In this document: one piece after another, positions 1 through 8,870 of the stretch
Numbering within the stretch: position 1 is the stretch's first letter
Layout of the letters: every line of letters starts with the position of its first letter
NCBI RefSeq assembly: GCF_038443385.1
Contig: NZ_CP151726.1
Location: forward strand, 4,340,001-4,404,000
Origin: Stieleria varia
GTDB lineage: Bacteria; Planctomycetota; Planctomycetia; Pirellulales; Pirellulaceae
Reading direction: 5' to 3'
DNA: 64,000 bases
Position numbers and translations under genes: made by a program
The notes under the pieces: model-generated
Databases searched by the model: none
What the model saw: only the letters and a program-made list of their open reading frames with translations
What the model was told of the DNA's origin: nothing

Positions 1-66
1 ACGTTCTGAGCAAAGAGATCGGAAAGATCGTTGGCGAGATCACTGTGGTTTGGCATGTTTGTGTCG

Positions 67-348
67 CTATCGTTTCACAATGACAAAGAACAGGGCGGTC
101 AACAGCCAAAGAATGTTGAGCACGACGATCAGTCCACCGACGACCATGGTGCCGATCCCGACCCGTGTGCAGATGACGGCTTCCCTGCCCGAGTACACCC
201 CTGATTCACCGAGGAAGTGTTTGATAAGGTAGCCCAGCGCCGCAAGAAGACAACCAAGAATGATTGCGCCGATGGGACCGAGCTTGATCGGGCGACCGTG
301 ATATTCCAATTTGGTACGATCTCTTGGTCTTGAGGGAGCCGCGCGCAA
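67..348 (-). CDS. Small two-helix membrane protein, function unknown
   Basis: Up to 93 residues. I do not recognise the family. Two hydrophobic stretches are visible, one near residues 28-45 (IGAIILGCLLAALGYLI) and one near 67-91, separated by a short polar loop with one Cys. The product is therefore probably an inner-membrane protein with both ends on the same side. The only long-frame start is TTG at 348, which is weak, so the true start may lie a few codons further in. The left neighbour is outside the window. To the right lies a repeat block, so there is no operon context. It is a plausible gene because the hydrophobic pattern is coherent and it does not overlap a better frame. Confidence 0.5.
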   Translation of the reverse strand: MRAAPSRPRDRTKLEYHGRPIKLGPIGAIILGCLLAALGYLIKHFLGESGVYSGREAVICTRVGIGTMVVGGLIVVLNILWLLTALFFVIVKR

Positions 349-405
349 GCGGATCGATTGAAACGGTAGAGATAACTATCTTATATCTCACTGGCCGTTC
401 CTGCG

Positions 406-882
406 ATGTCACCTCTCCCGTCGCAGCCTGCTGGGAGAGGTGACAGTGCGCGTCGTTCAACGACTAGCCGCAGGCGTCATCGCCGCAACCAAACGGATTG
501 CACCGCAAACTCAGACGCCGCTTCCGCCTACGCCGTCGGCTACGGGTCAAACGGTATTGGAGGGCGTATGGTGCATGTTTGGCCGTCTGGTGGCGTTCGT
601 TTTCGACTTGGAAAGTCGAACGACAATAGTCGCAACCAAACGGATTGCACCGCAAACTCAGACGCCGCTTCCGCCTACGCCTTCGGCTACGGGTCAAACG
701 GTTTTGGAGGGCGTATGGTGCGTGTTTGGCCGTCTGGTGGCGTTCGTTTTCGACTTTCCAAGTCGATAGCGTGCCCCGCCAAACGATTTGCCATGCTCAA
801 ACGTTTTCTTGTGCAGACGCCCCCGCCAGGATCTTGCTTCGCTCGATCCGACCTCCCACAGCTGCGGAGACTGCTGATTTAA
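406..882. repeat. Composite repeat block, 147-bp units (array A)
   Basis: The intergenic space 349-1036 is filled by a composite repeat. It opens with a hairpin (CACCTCTCCC... with GGGAGAGGTG, about 411-443), continues with CGACTAGCCGCAGGCGTCAT, then two copies of a 147-bp unit (CAACCAAACGGATTGCACC at about 486 and 633), then a unit with CGACTTTCCAAGTCG and an 'AAACGTTTTC...GCAGACGCC' tail. The same module recurs in opposite orientation at 41.8-42.4 kb and 44.2-44.9 kb, with a fragment at 21.4 kb. Because 147 is divisible by three, several frames stay open here; I regard them as spurious. Confidence 0.85.
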
Positions 883-902
883 TCGAAATCAGGACCCCAA
901 GG

Positions 903-968
903 GTGAGCCGTTTGCAGTAAGGCACCGGGCAATGCGGTAGGCCCGGCCGCTTACAGGGCACGGTTCAC
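903..968. repeat. GTGAGCCG-type imperfect palindrome
   Basis: An imperfect inverted repeat begins GTGAGCCG and ends CGGTTCAC, with GGCCCGGCCGC near the centre. Related copies lie inside 31372-31496 and at 38157-38244 and 58942-59007. It sits just downstream of the pseudouridine synthase gene. Confidence 0.65.
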
Positions 969-1036
969 TAAGCACCAGTCTCCTGCGCTGGTGGAGGTGA
1001 CGCGCATCCGTCAGTCAATTGAACAGTACACGAACA

Positions 1037-2113
1037 CTAATTGCCTTCGATCACGTCGATGGCCCGTTGCAGGTCTTCCGGGATCGGAGCTTCAAAGGTC
1101 ATTTCTTTGCCGGTCTGCGGGTGGCTGAAGGTCAATCGGCGGGCATGCAAAGCTTGACGCGACAGCACGATGTCGGACTTCGCCGCCGATTGCGATTCTC
1201 CCAGCAGCATCCAGCGTGGCACGACGCTGTGACCGGCGTAGAGTCGATCGCAGAGGATCGGGGTGCCGATGTGTGACAAGTGGACGCGGATCTGGTGTGT
1301 GCGGCCGGTCTTGGGTCGCACGCGGACTTGGGTGAAACGACCGCAACGCCGGATGACTTCATAAAACGTGGACGCCGGCTTGCTCGTTTCGTGTCCTTCG
1401 CGGATCGCCATCTTGTCCCGTTGGTACGGATGTCGACCGATCGGCATGTCGATCACGTCCCGATCTCGATCGATCGGCCCCATGGTGATCGCAAAGTATT
1501 CTTTCTCGACATGACGATCATGGAACTGATCGGCGAGGTGGATGTGTGTGGCATTGGTCTTGGCGACCACGATGACCCCGCTCGTGTCACGATCCAGTCG
1601 GTGTACGATCCCCGGCCGCGTCGGCCCGCCGATGTCCGAAAGCGACTGAAAGCGATGTGCCAGGGCGCTGGTCAGTGTCCCCGTCCAATTTCCTCTCGCC
1701 GGGTGGACGACCATTCCGGCGGGCTTGTTGACCACGACCAGTCCGTCGTCTTCGTACAGGATGTCCAGTGCGATGTTTTCCGGAACGACGTCGTCGGTCA
1801 TCTCGTCCGGGACGCGGAACCGCAACTGCTGGCCGGCTCGCAAGCGAAAACTGGGGCGGACGATTCGTCCATCGATCGTGGCCCCGTCGTTCTGCACCGC
1901 CGCGCGAATCTGCGTTCGGCTGTACCCGTCACAGGCTTGGGTCAAGAACAGATCGATACGTTGCCCGTCACCGGCCTGCGTGACCACAAAATCACGAAAC
2001 ACGTCCTCGGACGCCAAGACTTCGGCATCCTCATCGGACGAAAACACATCAGGGGCGGCAGACGGATCGTCCCCGGGACGGCCGGAGTCCGATGGCTGCT
2101 GATGAGAGGTCAA
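1037..2113 (-). CDS. rluD: RluA/RluD-family 23S rRNA pseudouridine synthase
   Basis: Converts uridine to pseudouridine in RNA; RluD-type enzymes act on helix 69 of 23S rRNA. The protein has an N-terminal S4-like RNA-binding segment (RIDLFLTQACDGYSRTQIRAAV...) followed by the catalytic domain with the family signature GIVHRLDRDTSG, whose Asp is the catalytic residue. The RTHQIRVHLSHIGTPI block and an aromatic/basic C-terminus are also typical. From the TTG at 2113 it is 358 residues, close to family size, with a short acidic N-terminal extension. The frame is open to 2407, but that part translates a 33-bp tandem repeat (ARDSWPRPLQV units), so I excluded it. A GTG further in is also possible. 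RluD versus another RluA-family member cannot be settled from sequence alone. Confidence 0.9.
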   Translation of the reverse strand: MTSHQQPSDSGRPGDDPSAAPDVFSSDEDAEVLASEDVFRDFVVTQAGDGQRIDLFLTQACDGYSRTQIRAAVQNDGATIDGRIVRPSFRLRAGQQLRFRVPDEMTDDVVPENIALDILYEDDGLVVVNKPAGMVVHPARGNWTGTLTSALAHRFQSLSDIGGPTRPGIVHRLDRDTSGVIVVAKTNATHIHLADQFHDRHVEKEYFAITMGPIDRDRDVIDMPIGRHPYQRDKMAIREGHETSKPASTFYEVIRRCGRFTQVRVRPKTGRTHQIRVHLSHIGTPILCDRLYAGHSVVPRWMLLGESQSAAKSDIVLSRQALHARRLTFSHPQTGKEMTFEAPIPEDLQRAIDVIEGN

Positions 2114-2175
2114 GGAATCTAGCCGGAGAAACGGTGGGTGATGGAACGGCAAAAGTCTAGATATCGCAACCCGTA

Positions 2176-2296
2176 GTGGACGAGGCCACGAGTCCCGAGC
2201 AACTTGCAGTGGACGAGGCCACGAGTCCCGAGCAACTTGCAGTGGACGAGGCCACGAGTCCCGTACTGTGTGTGACTCGTGACCTCGTCCACTACA
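2176..2296. repeat. 33-bp tandem repeat within a larger inverted repeat
   Basis: Two and a half copies of a 33-bp unit beginning GTGGACGAGGCCACGAGTCC run from about 2176. The block ends in the inverted counterpart GACTCGTGACCTCGTCCAC near 2274-2292, so the whole can fold back. A single related copy (GTGGACGAGGTCACGAGTCC) occurs at about 53519. The repeat lies between the stop of the TPR gene and the start of the pseudouridine synthase and falsely extends the latter's frame. Confidence 0.85.
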
Positions 2297-2315
2297 TTGA
2301 TCGATGCTCCGCTTC

Positions 2316-3266
2316 CTACTTCGCCGAATCTGCGGACGACGCATCGTCAGCATTTTCGGTCGAGTCAGTCTCAGTCGAGTCAGTCTCAGTTGCAGCTTCC
2401 GCTCCAACAGGCTCTTCTTCAGCCGCCTCAGTTTCTACCGCTTCTTTAGCAGGTGGCTCGGTCTTCTCTGTCTTAGCCGAATCGGCTTCTGGCGTTTCCG
2501 TTTCGGTCTTCGTGGAATCTGGCATGTCGGCAGGCAACTCCAAACCGCCTTCGATTTTCGCAGGTTCGGCGTCTGTGTCGCTGCCACTGCTCAAGCTCAG
2601 CGGCGGAAAACCCATGTCGGGCATCGGCGGCAACCCACTGGCGTCGGGCAGCGACGGTGGCAGGTCGGGGTCTGCTGGCGAGAAATCTTGTTCAGAGAAC
2701 CACGCCAAGAATTCTTTGGTGCTCGGGTTTTCTAATGCGGCGATCCGTTTTTCTGCGTTGGCCACCATCACCTTGGACTCTTTCGTCGCGATGACCTCTT
2801 TGTACTGTGCGATCGCTTCATCGAACTCCCCGAGTGACTCCGCGACCATGGCGAGCCCGAGGTGGGAGCGTGAGACGAGCAGCGTTTGGTCGGGCTTGCT
2901 GGTCATAGCGCCCTTGAAGGCCGTCTTGGCTTGATCGAGCAACGCGACTGCTTCGTCGCGATCGGAGTACATCGCCTGCAGGCCTTGCGCCAGGTACTCG
3001 TTGCCCTGATTGAGCTTGGCCCACGCGGCCGCTGTCGTATCGGGGAATTTTTCAGCCACATCGGGCTGGTTCATCAGCAATTGAAATGTCGAATCGCTCC
3101 GGTTTTCCGAAGCACTCATGTTTCTCAGCCCCAGCACGATTCCGCCGACGATCACCAGCCCAACGACCACTGCAATGACCTTGGAATACGGTTCGATCGC
3201 TGTATTCATGTGCGCCAGCTTTTCAGCAAGCAGGTTCTTTTCCAGTTCGTGTTGGCGATCGTTCAT
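2316..3266 (-). CDS. Membrane-anchored TPR-like protein with acidic repetitive tail
   Basis: 316 residues from the ATG at 3266 (MNDRQHELEKNLLAEKL). A single membrane segment (VIAVVVGLVIVGGIVLGL, about residues 30-47) is followed by an extracytoplasmic TPR-like region (AWAKLNQGNEYLAQGLQ..., SHLGLAMVAESLGEFDEAIAQYKEVI). This matches the general layout of YfgM/TPR_21-type periplasmic scaffold proteins. The last ~120 residues are low-complexity, rich in Pro, Glu, Ala, Asp, Thr and Ser, ending in Thr/Glu/Ser-rich repeats, which suggests a flexible spacer. The frame is open 25 codons further upstream (3341), but MNDRQHE is the better start. I infer a scaffold role in the envelope; no catalytic motif is visible. 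Confidence 0.8.
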   Translation of the reverse strand: MNDRQHELEKNLLAEKLAHMNTAIEPYSKVIAVVVGLVIVGGIVLGLRNMSASENRSDSTFQLLMNQPDVAEKFPDTTAAAWAKLNQGNEYLAQGLQAMYSDRDEAVALLDQAKTAFKGAMTSKPDQTLLVSRSHLGLAMVAESLGEFDEAIAQYKEVIATKESKVMVANAEKRIAALENPSTKEFLAWFSEQDFSPADPDLPPSLPDASGLPPMPDMGFPPLSLSSGSDTDAEPAKIEGGLELPADMPDSTKTETETPEADSAKTEKTEPPAKEAVETEAAEEEPVGAEAATETDSTETDSTENADDASSADSAK

Positions 3267-3391
3267 GCGTTTGGCCCGGCAATCGGGCGAACAAGAGTCG
3301 AGAAATGTGAAGTCGGGGAGTATAGGAATCCGCGAATCCAAGCGTCAATAGAAGCAAGCGTGCCAGTCCGAGTTAGCTCGGATTACTCATG

Positions 3392-3469
3392 AGCCGCCAC
3401 GCGATAGCGTCCGGTTCCCGAGGGTTCCCGAATATAGGCGTAAGAACCGGACGCTATCGCGTGGCGGCT
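3392..3469. repeat. Perfect 26-bp inverted repeat (hairpin)
   Basis: Arms 3392-3417 (AGCCGCCACGCGATAGCG...) and 3444-3469 are exact reverse complements around a 26-bp loop. The arm core CGCGATAGCGTCC recurs near 48720 and 58240, and in altered form near 37920. It lies between the TPR gene and the DUF2237 gene, downstream of the latter. The rest of 3267-3627 holds nothing else that I can recognise. Confidence 0.85.
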
Positions 3470-3627
3470 GATATGCGCAGGCTGATTTCGTGCCAATCCG
3501 CGCAAGCCTTTTCGTGCAAACCTGTTGCGAAACCTGTATTGAGGCGTGTGATCATTCCGGGCTAGCACCGACGTCTCACTCAATCACCAAGCAGCAACCG
3601 CCCCCAGAGAGCCCCAATGGGCGGAAT

Positions 3628-3987
3628 TCAGTGAACGGAATGCTCCTGCAGCTCTTCCAGGGTCGCAAACTCCAACGCCGACACGTGAGTCGCTTCCAGC
3701 ACGACTCCTGGGGCCATTCCTGCGTCGTAAGCCTCTTTCCAGCGAGCGGCGCACAAGCACCAACGGTCGCCCGGTTGCAACCCGGGAAAGCGGTAGGCGG
3801 GGTTGGGTGTTGTCAAATCGTTGCCCCGAGCCTTACTGAATTTCAGAAACTCCGCCGTCATGATCGAGCAAATCACGTGCAATCCGGCGTCACTGCCTCC
3901 GGTATTGCAGCATCCATCGCGGTAAAAACCCGTCATCGGGTCGGTACCGCAGGTCTCCAAATCGCCACCCAGCACATTCTTTGCCAT
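3628..3987 (-). CDS. DUF2237-family protein
   Basis: 119 residues from the ATG at 3987, chosen because AAGGTGGAG sits at proper distance upstream and because MAKNVLGGDLE is the typical family start. The family is short, soluble and Cys-rich. Conserved features visible are CGTDPMTGFYRDGCC near residues 13-27, a central Met-Thr-Ala-Glu-Phe-Leu segment, and GDRWCLCAARWKEA near residues 73-86. Conserved Cys residues suggest metal binding or redox chemistry, but the function is unknown. It stands alone; the region to its right (3988-4381) is non-coding. Confidence 0.9.
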   Translation of the reverse strand: MAKNVLGGDLETCGTDPMTGFYRDGCCNTGGSDAGLHVICSIMTAEFLKFSKARGNDLTTPNPAYRFPGLQPGDRWCLCAARWKEAYDAGMAPGVVLEATHVSALEFATLEELQEHSVH

Positions 3988-4106
3988 CGAACTCCACCTT
4001 TTTCCCACTCGATCGCAGCCACCGACCCCCGGCACCCGCGTCCAACAAACTTTCCCCACCGCCCCAATCCCTCTTTTTTACGCTTTCGCAGTCCGTGCAA
4101 CTGATT

Positions 4107-4130
4107 CTAGCGGTTATCGAGAGCCGCTAG
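4107..4130. repeat. Short CTAG-ended palindrome
   Basis: CTAGCGG at 4107-4113 and CCGCTAG at 4124-4130 form a 7-bp inverted repeat. It is the only structure I see in the 394-bp gap 3988-4381, and its ends match the CTAG borders of several larger elements in this window. Confidence 0.45.
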
Positions 4131-4381
4131 ATAGCGACAGCCGCGGAATCGGCGCGCTTTCTCGTTTTCCATGGAGCAACGATTTCAGGTAGAATGATTA
4201 GGGCCGCTGGTCTCCCGCCACCAAACATACACGCCAAAAAAACTGCGGTGCAACTCGCTTCCGGCTCTTAGAGTCACCGAGCTGCACACATAAACGTTAC
4301 CGTCTCGCATCATCGTTGCCAAAATCCACGCAAGTGATTTTGCCAACGCCCCGCCTCGCCGCTCAAACGTCTCACCGTGCC

Positions 4382-6883
4382 ATGAACACAACGTGCATTA
4401 TTCAGTGCGAGCCAACGAAGAGAAACGCGACGAAGGATTTCCTCGTCGCCACCGGAAAACTTTTGTTGCCCATCGCGTTTGTTTTTCTCGTTGACGTCGT
4501 TGATGCCGCAGAGCCTGAGAAAACAACGCCTGAGAATTCACCGACCGCTGCGTCTGCCATCAAATCGAATGCGACTGCGGACGATATGAAATTGTTTGAG
4601 CAGCACATTCGGCCCCTGTTTGTCGCCAAGTGTTATGAGTGCCACGCTGGCGAGAACGAAGAAGGCGGCTTGCGTTTGGATTCGTCGGACTTGCTGAGAA
4701 AAGGTGGCGACAGCGGACCGATCGTGGTCGCCGGCTCGCCCGCGGAGAGCCTGCTGGTTTCCGCCATCAACTACGACGGTTTGGAAATGCCGCCGGACGC
4801 CCCGTTGTCGGTCAAAGAAAAAGAGTTGATCGACCAGTGGATTCGTCGCGGTGCGGTGTGGCCCGAATTTGGTGAGCAGTCAGAGACCGATGCAAACGAT
4901 GCCGACGTCAAATCGTGGTGGGCTGCTCAGCCGATCGATCCGGCCGCACCGCAGAACATCGCCCGCGTTCATTCGCCGTCACTGATCGATGCTTACATCG
5001 ACGACAAACTGGCCGAGCATGACTTGCATCGCGCCCCGGTCGCTGATCGAACGAACTTGATCCGTCGTCTCAGTTTCGATCTCCTCGGCGTACCCCCGAC
5101 ACCGGATCAAATCGACCGCTTCCTCGCCGACAATTCTCCCGATGCCTATCAACGTTTGGTCGACCGCCTCTTTGCGGACCCGCAGTATGGGGAGCGGATG
5201 GGGCGACTGTGGCTGGACGTCGTCCGCTATGCCGACTCGGACGGCTGGCGACAAGACGCTTACCGGCCCGCCGCGTGGCGGTATCGCCAGTGGGTCGTCG
5301 ACGCGTTCAACTCTGGCATGCCGTACGATCAGTTTGTTGCCCTGCAGTTGGCGGGTGATGAGATCGCGCCACACGATCCAGACTCCAAAGCAGCCGTCGG
5401 CTTCTATCGTCACGGTATCTATGAATACAACCAGCGTAACGCGGAAGGCCAGTGGCAGGACATCGTTGATGAACTGACCGACGTCACCGCCGACGTGTTC
5501 TTGGCGACCGGGTTGGCCTGTGCCAAGTGTCATGATCACAAGTTTGACCCGATTCCAAGGTCGGATTACTACAACTTGCGCAGCGTCTTTGAACCAGTGG
5601 TCTTCGTCGATGAACGACTGCCCGATCGCATGCCGTCGCCGGCAGAGCAAGCCGAAATCGATCGGCTCATGCAGCAGCTAGCTGAGATCGAAGGAGACGC
5701 GATCAAGAAACTGGGTGACGGCGTCGTCGACCGCTTCCCCTTGCACGTGCAAGCGATGTTCCGCAAACCGGTCGAGCAGCGTACCAGCTACGAACATCAG
5801 ATCGCTTACCTCGTCGGACGCCAATTTTTCGAAGAAGGTGCGACCCAGTCCAAGGTCGAGTCCAAGATCGGCAAGGAAAAGGCCGCTCGCCGCAAGGAAT
5901 TGCTCAGCGAGTTGGACCGTTTGGGAGCGAACCCCTACGCGACCGTTCAGTACATGACCATTCGTGATTTTGACGGACCCGTTCGTCCTACAAGGTTGCC
6001 CGGACGAACCTCCGGGGTCGCTTTTGAGCCGGCCGCCCCGACCATTTTTCCTGATCGCGAACTCACGCCCCAGCCACCCATCGATGCGCCGCAATCCACC
6101 GGCCGACGGACCGCGTTGGCTCAGTGGATCACGTCCAACGATAACCCGATCACAGCTCGCGTCATCGTCAATCGGCTTTGGCAATACCATTTCGGCACCG
6201 GATTGGTCTCCAGCCCCAATGATTTTGGCCGACTGGGCGAACCGCCCTCGCATCCAGATCTGTTGGACGCGCTGGCCCAGCGATTGATGCAGTCCGGTTG
6301 GGACCTGCAATCCATCCAGCGAATGATCGTGATGTCGGCGGCATACCAACAGTCGTCGATTCATCCCAACGAAACCGATGCCATGCGAGTAGACTCGGGG
6401 AACCGAATGCTGTGGCATCATCACGTCCGCCGACTCGACGCAGAGCAATATCGCGATTCGCTGTTGGTCGCCATGGACACGATGGACAGTACCTACGGAG
6501 GCCCCAGTGTTTCGGGAGCCCCGCCACGTCGGTCGATTTATCTGCGTCGGATGAGAAATTCATCTGATGAGATGCTCAGCCTGCTCGACTGCCCGCCCGG
6601 CGTTGTCGGTACGGCGAAACGCGACGTCACCGTCACCGCGCCGCAGTCCTTGATGATGATCAATAGCCCTCGTTTGTTGAGCGTATCTCAAAAGTTCGCT
6701 GAACGTGTGCGACGTGACGTCACTCATTTGGGAGACGGCAACGAAGCTTTCATACGCTACGCCCATCGAGTCATCACCGGTCGTCCAGCGGCAGATCACG
6801 TGGTTGAATTGCTTGCCGACCAAAGCGACACCGACATCTGTCACATCTTGCTCAACAGCAACGCGTTTTTGTTCATCGAGTGA
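4382..6883 (+). CDS. Planctomycete cytochrome-c/DUF1549/DUF1553 protein (PSCyt1-PSCyt2-PSD1)
   Basis: 833 residues from the ATG at 4382, with a signal-like hydrophobic segment (LLLPIAFVFLVDVVDA, about 27-42). The first domain is a c-type cytochrome (PSCyt1): heme motif CYECH at 84-88 and a candidate axial Met in LEMPPDAP near 136. The DUF1549 domain follows (about 200-405) and ends with a second CxxCH (CAKCHDHKFDPI). A charged helical linker leads to DUF1553 (about 590-820; ALAQWITSNDNPITARVIVNRLWQ, FGRLGEPPSHPDLLD). Such proteins are numerous in planctomycetes and occur paired with DUF1501 proteins, as here. The pair is thought to act in the periplasm, possibly in polysaccharide breakdown, but its biochemistry is not established. 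Confidence 0.93.
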   Translation: MNTTCIIQCEPTKRNATKDFLVATGKLLLPIAFVFLVDVVDAAEPEKTTPENSPTAASAIKSNATADDMKLFEQHIRPLFVAKCYECHAGENEEGGLRLDSSDLLRKGGDSGPIVVAGSPAESLLVSAINYDGLEMPPDAPLSVKEKELIDQWIRRGAVWPEFGEQSETDANDADVKSWWAAQPIDPAAPQNIARVHSPSLIDAYIDDKLAEHDLHRAPVADRTNLIRRLSFDLLGVPPTPDQIDRFLADNSPDAYQRLVDRLFADPQYGERMGRLWLDVVRYADSDGWRQDAYRPAAWRYRQWVVDAFNSGMPYDQFVALQLAGDEIAPHDPDSKAAVGFYRHGIYEYNQRNAEGQWQDIVDELTDVTADVFLATGLACAKCHDHKFDPIPRSDYYNLRSVFEPVVFVDERLPDRMPSPAEQAEIDRLMQQLAEIEGDAIKKLGDGVVDRFPLHVQAMFRKPVEQRTSYEHQIAYLVGRQFFEEGATQSKVESKIGKEKAARRKELLSELDRLGANPYATVQYMTIRDFDGPVRPTRLPGRTSGVAFEPAAPTIFPDRELTPQPPIDAPQSTGRRTALAQWITSNDNPITARVIVNRLWQYHFGTGLVSSPNDFGRLGEPPSHPDLLDALAQRLMQSGWDLQSIQRMIVMSAAYQQSSIHPNETDAMRVDSGNRMLWHHHVRRLDAEQYRDSLLVAMDTMDSTYGGPSVSGAPPRRSIYLRRMRNSSDEMLSLLDCPPGVVGTAKRDVTVTAPQSLMMINSPRLLSVSQKFAERVRRDVTHLGDGNEAFIRYAHRVITGRPAADHVVELLADQSDTDICHILLNSNAFLFIE

Positions 6884-6960
6884 TTGTTGCCAAAGAAAGT
6901 CCACCGAGTCAGGTTTCACGTCACACCGTTCACTGATCCACCCAAACGTTGTCCAATCCC

Positions 6961-8394
6961 ATGCATCAGTCTGACCTTTGCCGACAACTGGGCGTTCCCC
7001 ACCAAGTCATCCCCGCCAACCGCAGACAGTTTCTCGCAAACGCCGGCGCCGGCTTCGGTGCGTTGGCTCTGACCGGAATGATGGCCAACGCGGGAGAGAT
7101 CCCACAGTACATCACCCATCATGCCGCGACCGCCAAAAGTGTGATCTTTTTGTTCATGGAAGGCGGCCCGAGTCAAATGGACACGTTTGACCGCAAGCCG
7201 TTGATCAATGAGCTGGCCGGCCAACCGATCCCGTCGAGTTTCAAAGAACCGCTGACGGCGATGGGCGAGAAAGGCTCTCCAATTCTGGCGACCAAGCGAA
7301 AATGGGCACGATACGGCGAGAGCGGTTTGGAGATCAGTGACTGGTTCCCCAACGTCGCCGCTCACGCAGACAAGCTGGCCGTAATTCGATCCTGCTATGG
7401 CGAAGGCATCAATCACTCGGGCGGCTGCAACCTGATGAACACGTCGACCATTCTCGGCGGCCGGCCTTCGTTGGGGGCCTGGGTGACGTACGGGCTGGGC
7501 AGTGAAAACGAAGACCTACCGGCTTTTGTTGTCATGACGGACGAAAAGAAGGGGGTCACCAACGGCGTACGTAGTTGGGGACCCGGGTTCTTGCCAGCGA
7601 CCTACCAAGGAACCCCGATCACCGACCCGCTGGCCGCCAGTCCGATCGCCAACCTCAGTCCACCCAAAGGCGTGACCGATGTGGTTCAGCGGCGTAAGCT
7701 CGATTTGATCAACCAAATCAATTCGGCTCACGCGTCACGCCTGCCGAATGTTTCGGAGCTCGACGCCCGCATCCGGGCCTACGAACTCGGTTACCGGATG
7801 CAGAGCGCGGCGCCGGAAGCGGTCGATTTGAATCAGGAAACCGCGGCCACGAAAGAGCTGTACGGGCTGAACGATAAACGCACTGAAAACTACGGGCGGA
7901 TTTGCTTGATGGCTCGGCGGATGGTCGAGCGCGGCGTACGATTTATCCAACTTTACAGTGGCACCGGTAGCGGCTGGGACGCGCATTCGGGAATCGAAAA
8001 CAACCACACCAAGCACTGTGGCAGCGTGGATTTGCCGATCGCCGGCCTGCTGACGGACCTGGCCCAACGGGGGTTGCTGGACCAGACATTGGTGGTTTGG
8101 GGGGGTGAGTTCGGACGGACGCCGATGAGCGAAAAAGGCGACGGACGGGACCACAATCCGACCGGTTTCACCATGTGGATGGCGGGCGGAGGCGTCCGCG
8201 GCGGGCAGACGATCGGCGAAACCGACGAGTTGGGCTTGTACGCCGTCAGCGATCGAGCACACGTGCATGATATCCACGCCAGTATCCTGCACCTGATGGG
8301 CTTGGACCGGTTGAAATTGTCCTACAACCATCAAGGCCGACTGGAGCGCCCGACGGTGAACGAAGGCGAATTCATCGCAAAATTGACCGCGTAG
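6961..8394 (+). CDS. DUF1501-family Tat-exported protein
   Basis: 477 residues from the ATG at 6961; a TTG four codons earlier is possible. The N-terminus carries a twin-arginine motif (NRRQFLANAGAGFGALALTG, about residues 24-43), so it should be exported folded. The rest matches DUF1501, an alkaline-phosphatase/sulfatase-like fold family: FLFMEGGPSQMDTFDRKP near residues 64-80, SGTGSGWDAHSGIENNH, LVVWGGEFGRTPM, GRDHNPTGFTMWMAGGGVRGG and HDIHASILHLMGLD. The Asp/His/Glu residues in these blocks are the likely metal ligands. It follows the cytochrome-c gene by 77 bp on the same strand, the standard planctomycete pairing, so the two are probably co-transcribed. Confidence 0.93.
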   Translation: MHQSDLCRQLGVPHQVIPANRRQFLANAGAGFGALALTGMMANAGEIPQYITHHAATAKSVIFLFMEGGPSQMDTFDRKPLINELAGQPIPSSFKEPLTAMGEKGSPILATKRKWARYGESGLEISDWFPNVAAHADKLAVIRSCYGEGINHSGGCNLMNTSTILGGRPSLGAWVTYGLGSENEDLPAFVVMTDEKKGVTNGVRSWGPGFLPATYQGTPITDPLAASPIANLSPPKGVTDVVQRRKLDLINQINSAHASRLPNVSELDARIRAYELGYRMQSAAPEAVDLNQETAATKELYGLNDKRTENYGRICLMARRMVERGVRFIQLYSGTGSGWDAHSGIENNHTKHCGSVDLPIAGLLTDLAQRGLLDQTLVVWGGEFGRTPMSEKGDGRDHNPTGFTMWMAGGGVRGGQTIGETDELGLYAVSDRAHVHDIHASILHLMGLDRLKLSYNHQGRLERPTVNEGEFIAKLTA

Positions 8395-8529
8395 CCCGCT
8401 GGAATCACTGGTTCGGATCTCTGAGTCGAAAAATCTGTCAGGAATTCGTCGTGAACCAAAACGGATTTTGCCGAGTCCTATTTGGCGACTCGGCATGGCA
8501 TGCTACAATTCCGCCACACGAGCACCCAA

Positions 8530-8601
8530 TACCCCGTGGTGTAATTGGCAACACTACTGATTTTGGTTCAGTCATTCTAGGTTCGAGTCCTAGCGGGGTA
8601 G
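8530..8601 (+). tRNA. tRNA-Gln(TTG)
   Basis: Cloverleaf read by eye. The acceptor arm TACCCCG (8530-8536) pairs with CGGGGTA (8594-8600), with discriminator G at 8601. The anticodon stem ACTGA/TCAGT encloses loop TTTTGGT, giving anticodon TTG (Gln). The T arm is CTAGG-TTCGAGT-CCTAG. CCA is not encoded. A terminator follows within 20 bases. Confidence 0.95.
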
Positions 8602-8619
8602 CTTCGTTCAGCATTCAAG

Positions 8620-8672
8620 GCCGATGAAGGATCGTTTTGCAATCTGCAAAACAACTCTTCAGCGGCTTTTTT
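8620..8672 (+). terminator. Rho-independent terminator after tRNA-Gln
   Basis: Stem GCCGATGAAG (8620-8629) pairs with CTTCAGCGGC (8657-8666) with one mismatch. The loop holds a second small hairpin (TTTTGCA/TGCAAAA), and TTTTTT follows at 8667-8672. I see no convincing gene between here and 8870. Confidence 0.75.
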
Positions 8673-8870
8673 CGTGTCCGCACTCAGCGTGTCCCCCGCA
8701 GGGCAGCGCTGTGAAGCATTCTGACAGTCAACAATACCAGCACGATCGCGCGTCCTTTGGGCGAATGGACACCTCGGCTGAGCTGCAAAGCCTTTTTTCC
8801 TTCATCTCTCGTCTCATGGGTCCCATTCGTCCCCTAGGTCTATTCCTCGCACCCCTACCCGACCGAGGAC

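Noticed and set aside
1280..2122. Long plus-strand frame opposite the pseudouridine synthase
   Set aside because: It is fully antisense to a gene with clear catalytic motifs and shows no domain pattern of its own.
2176..2934. Plus-strand frame starting with VDEATSPEQLA repeats
   Set aside because: It begins in the 33-bp repeat and then runs antisense to the TPR gene; the Ser/Val-rich sequence mirrors the acidic tail of that gene.
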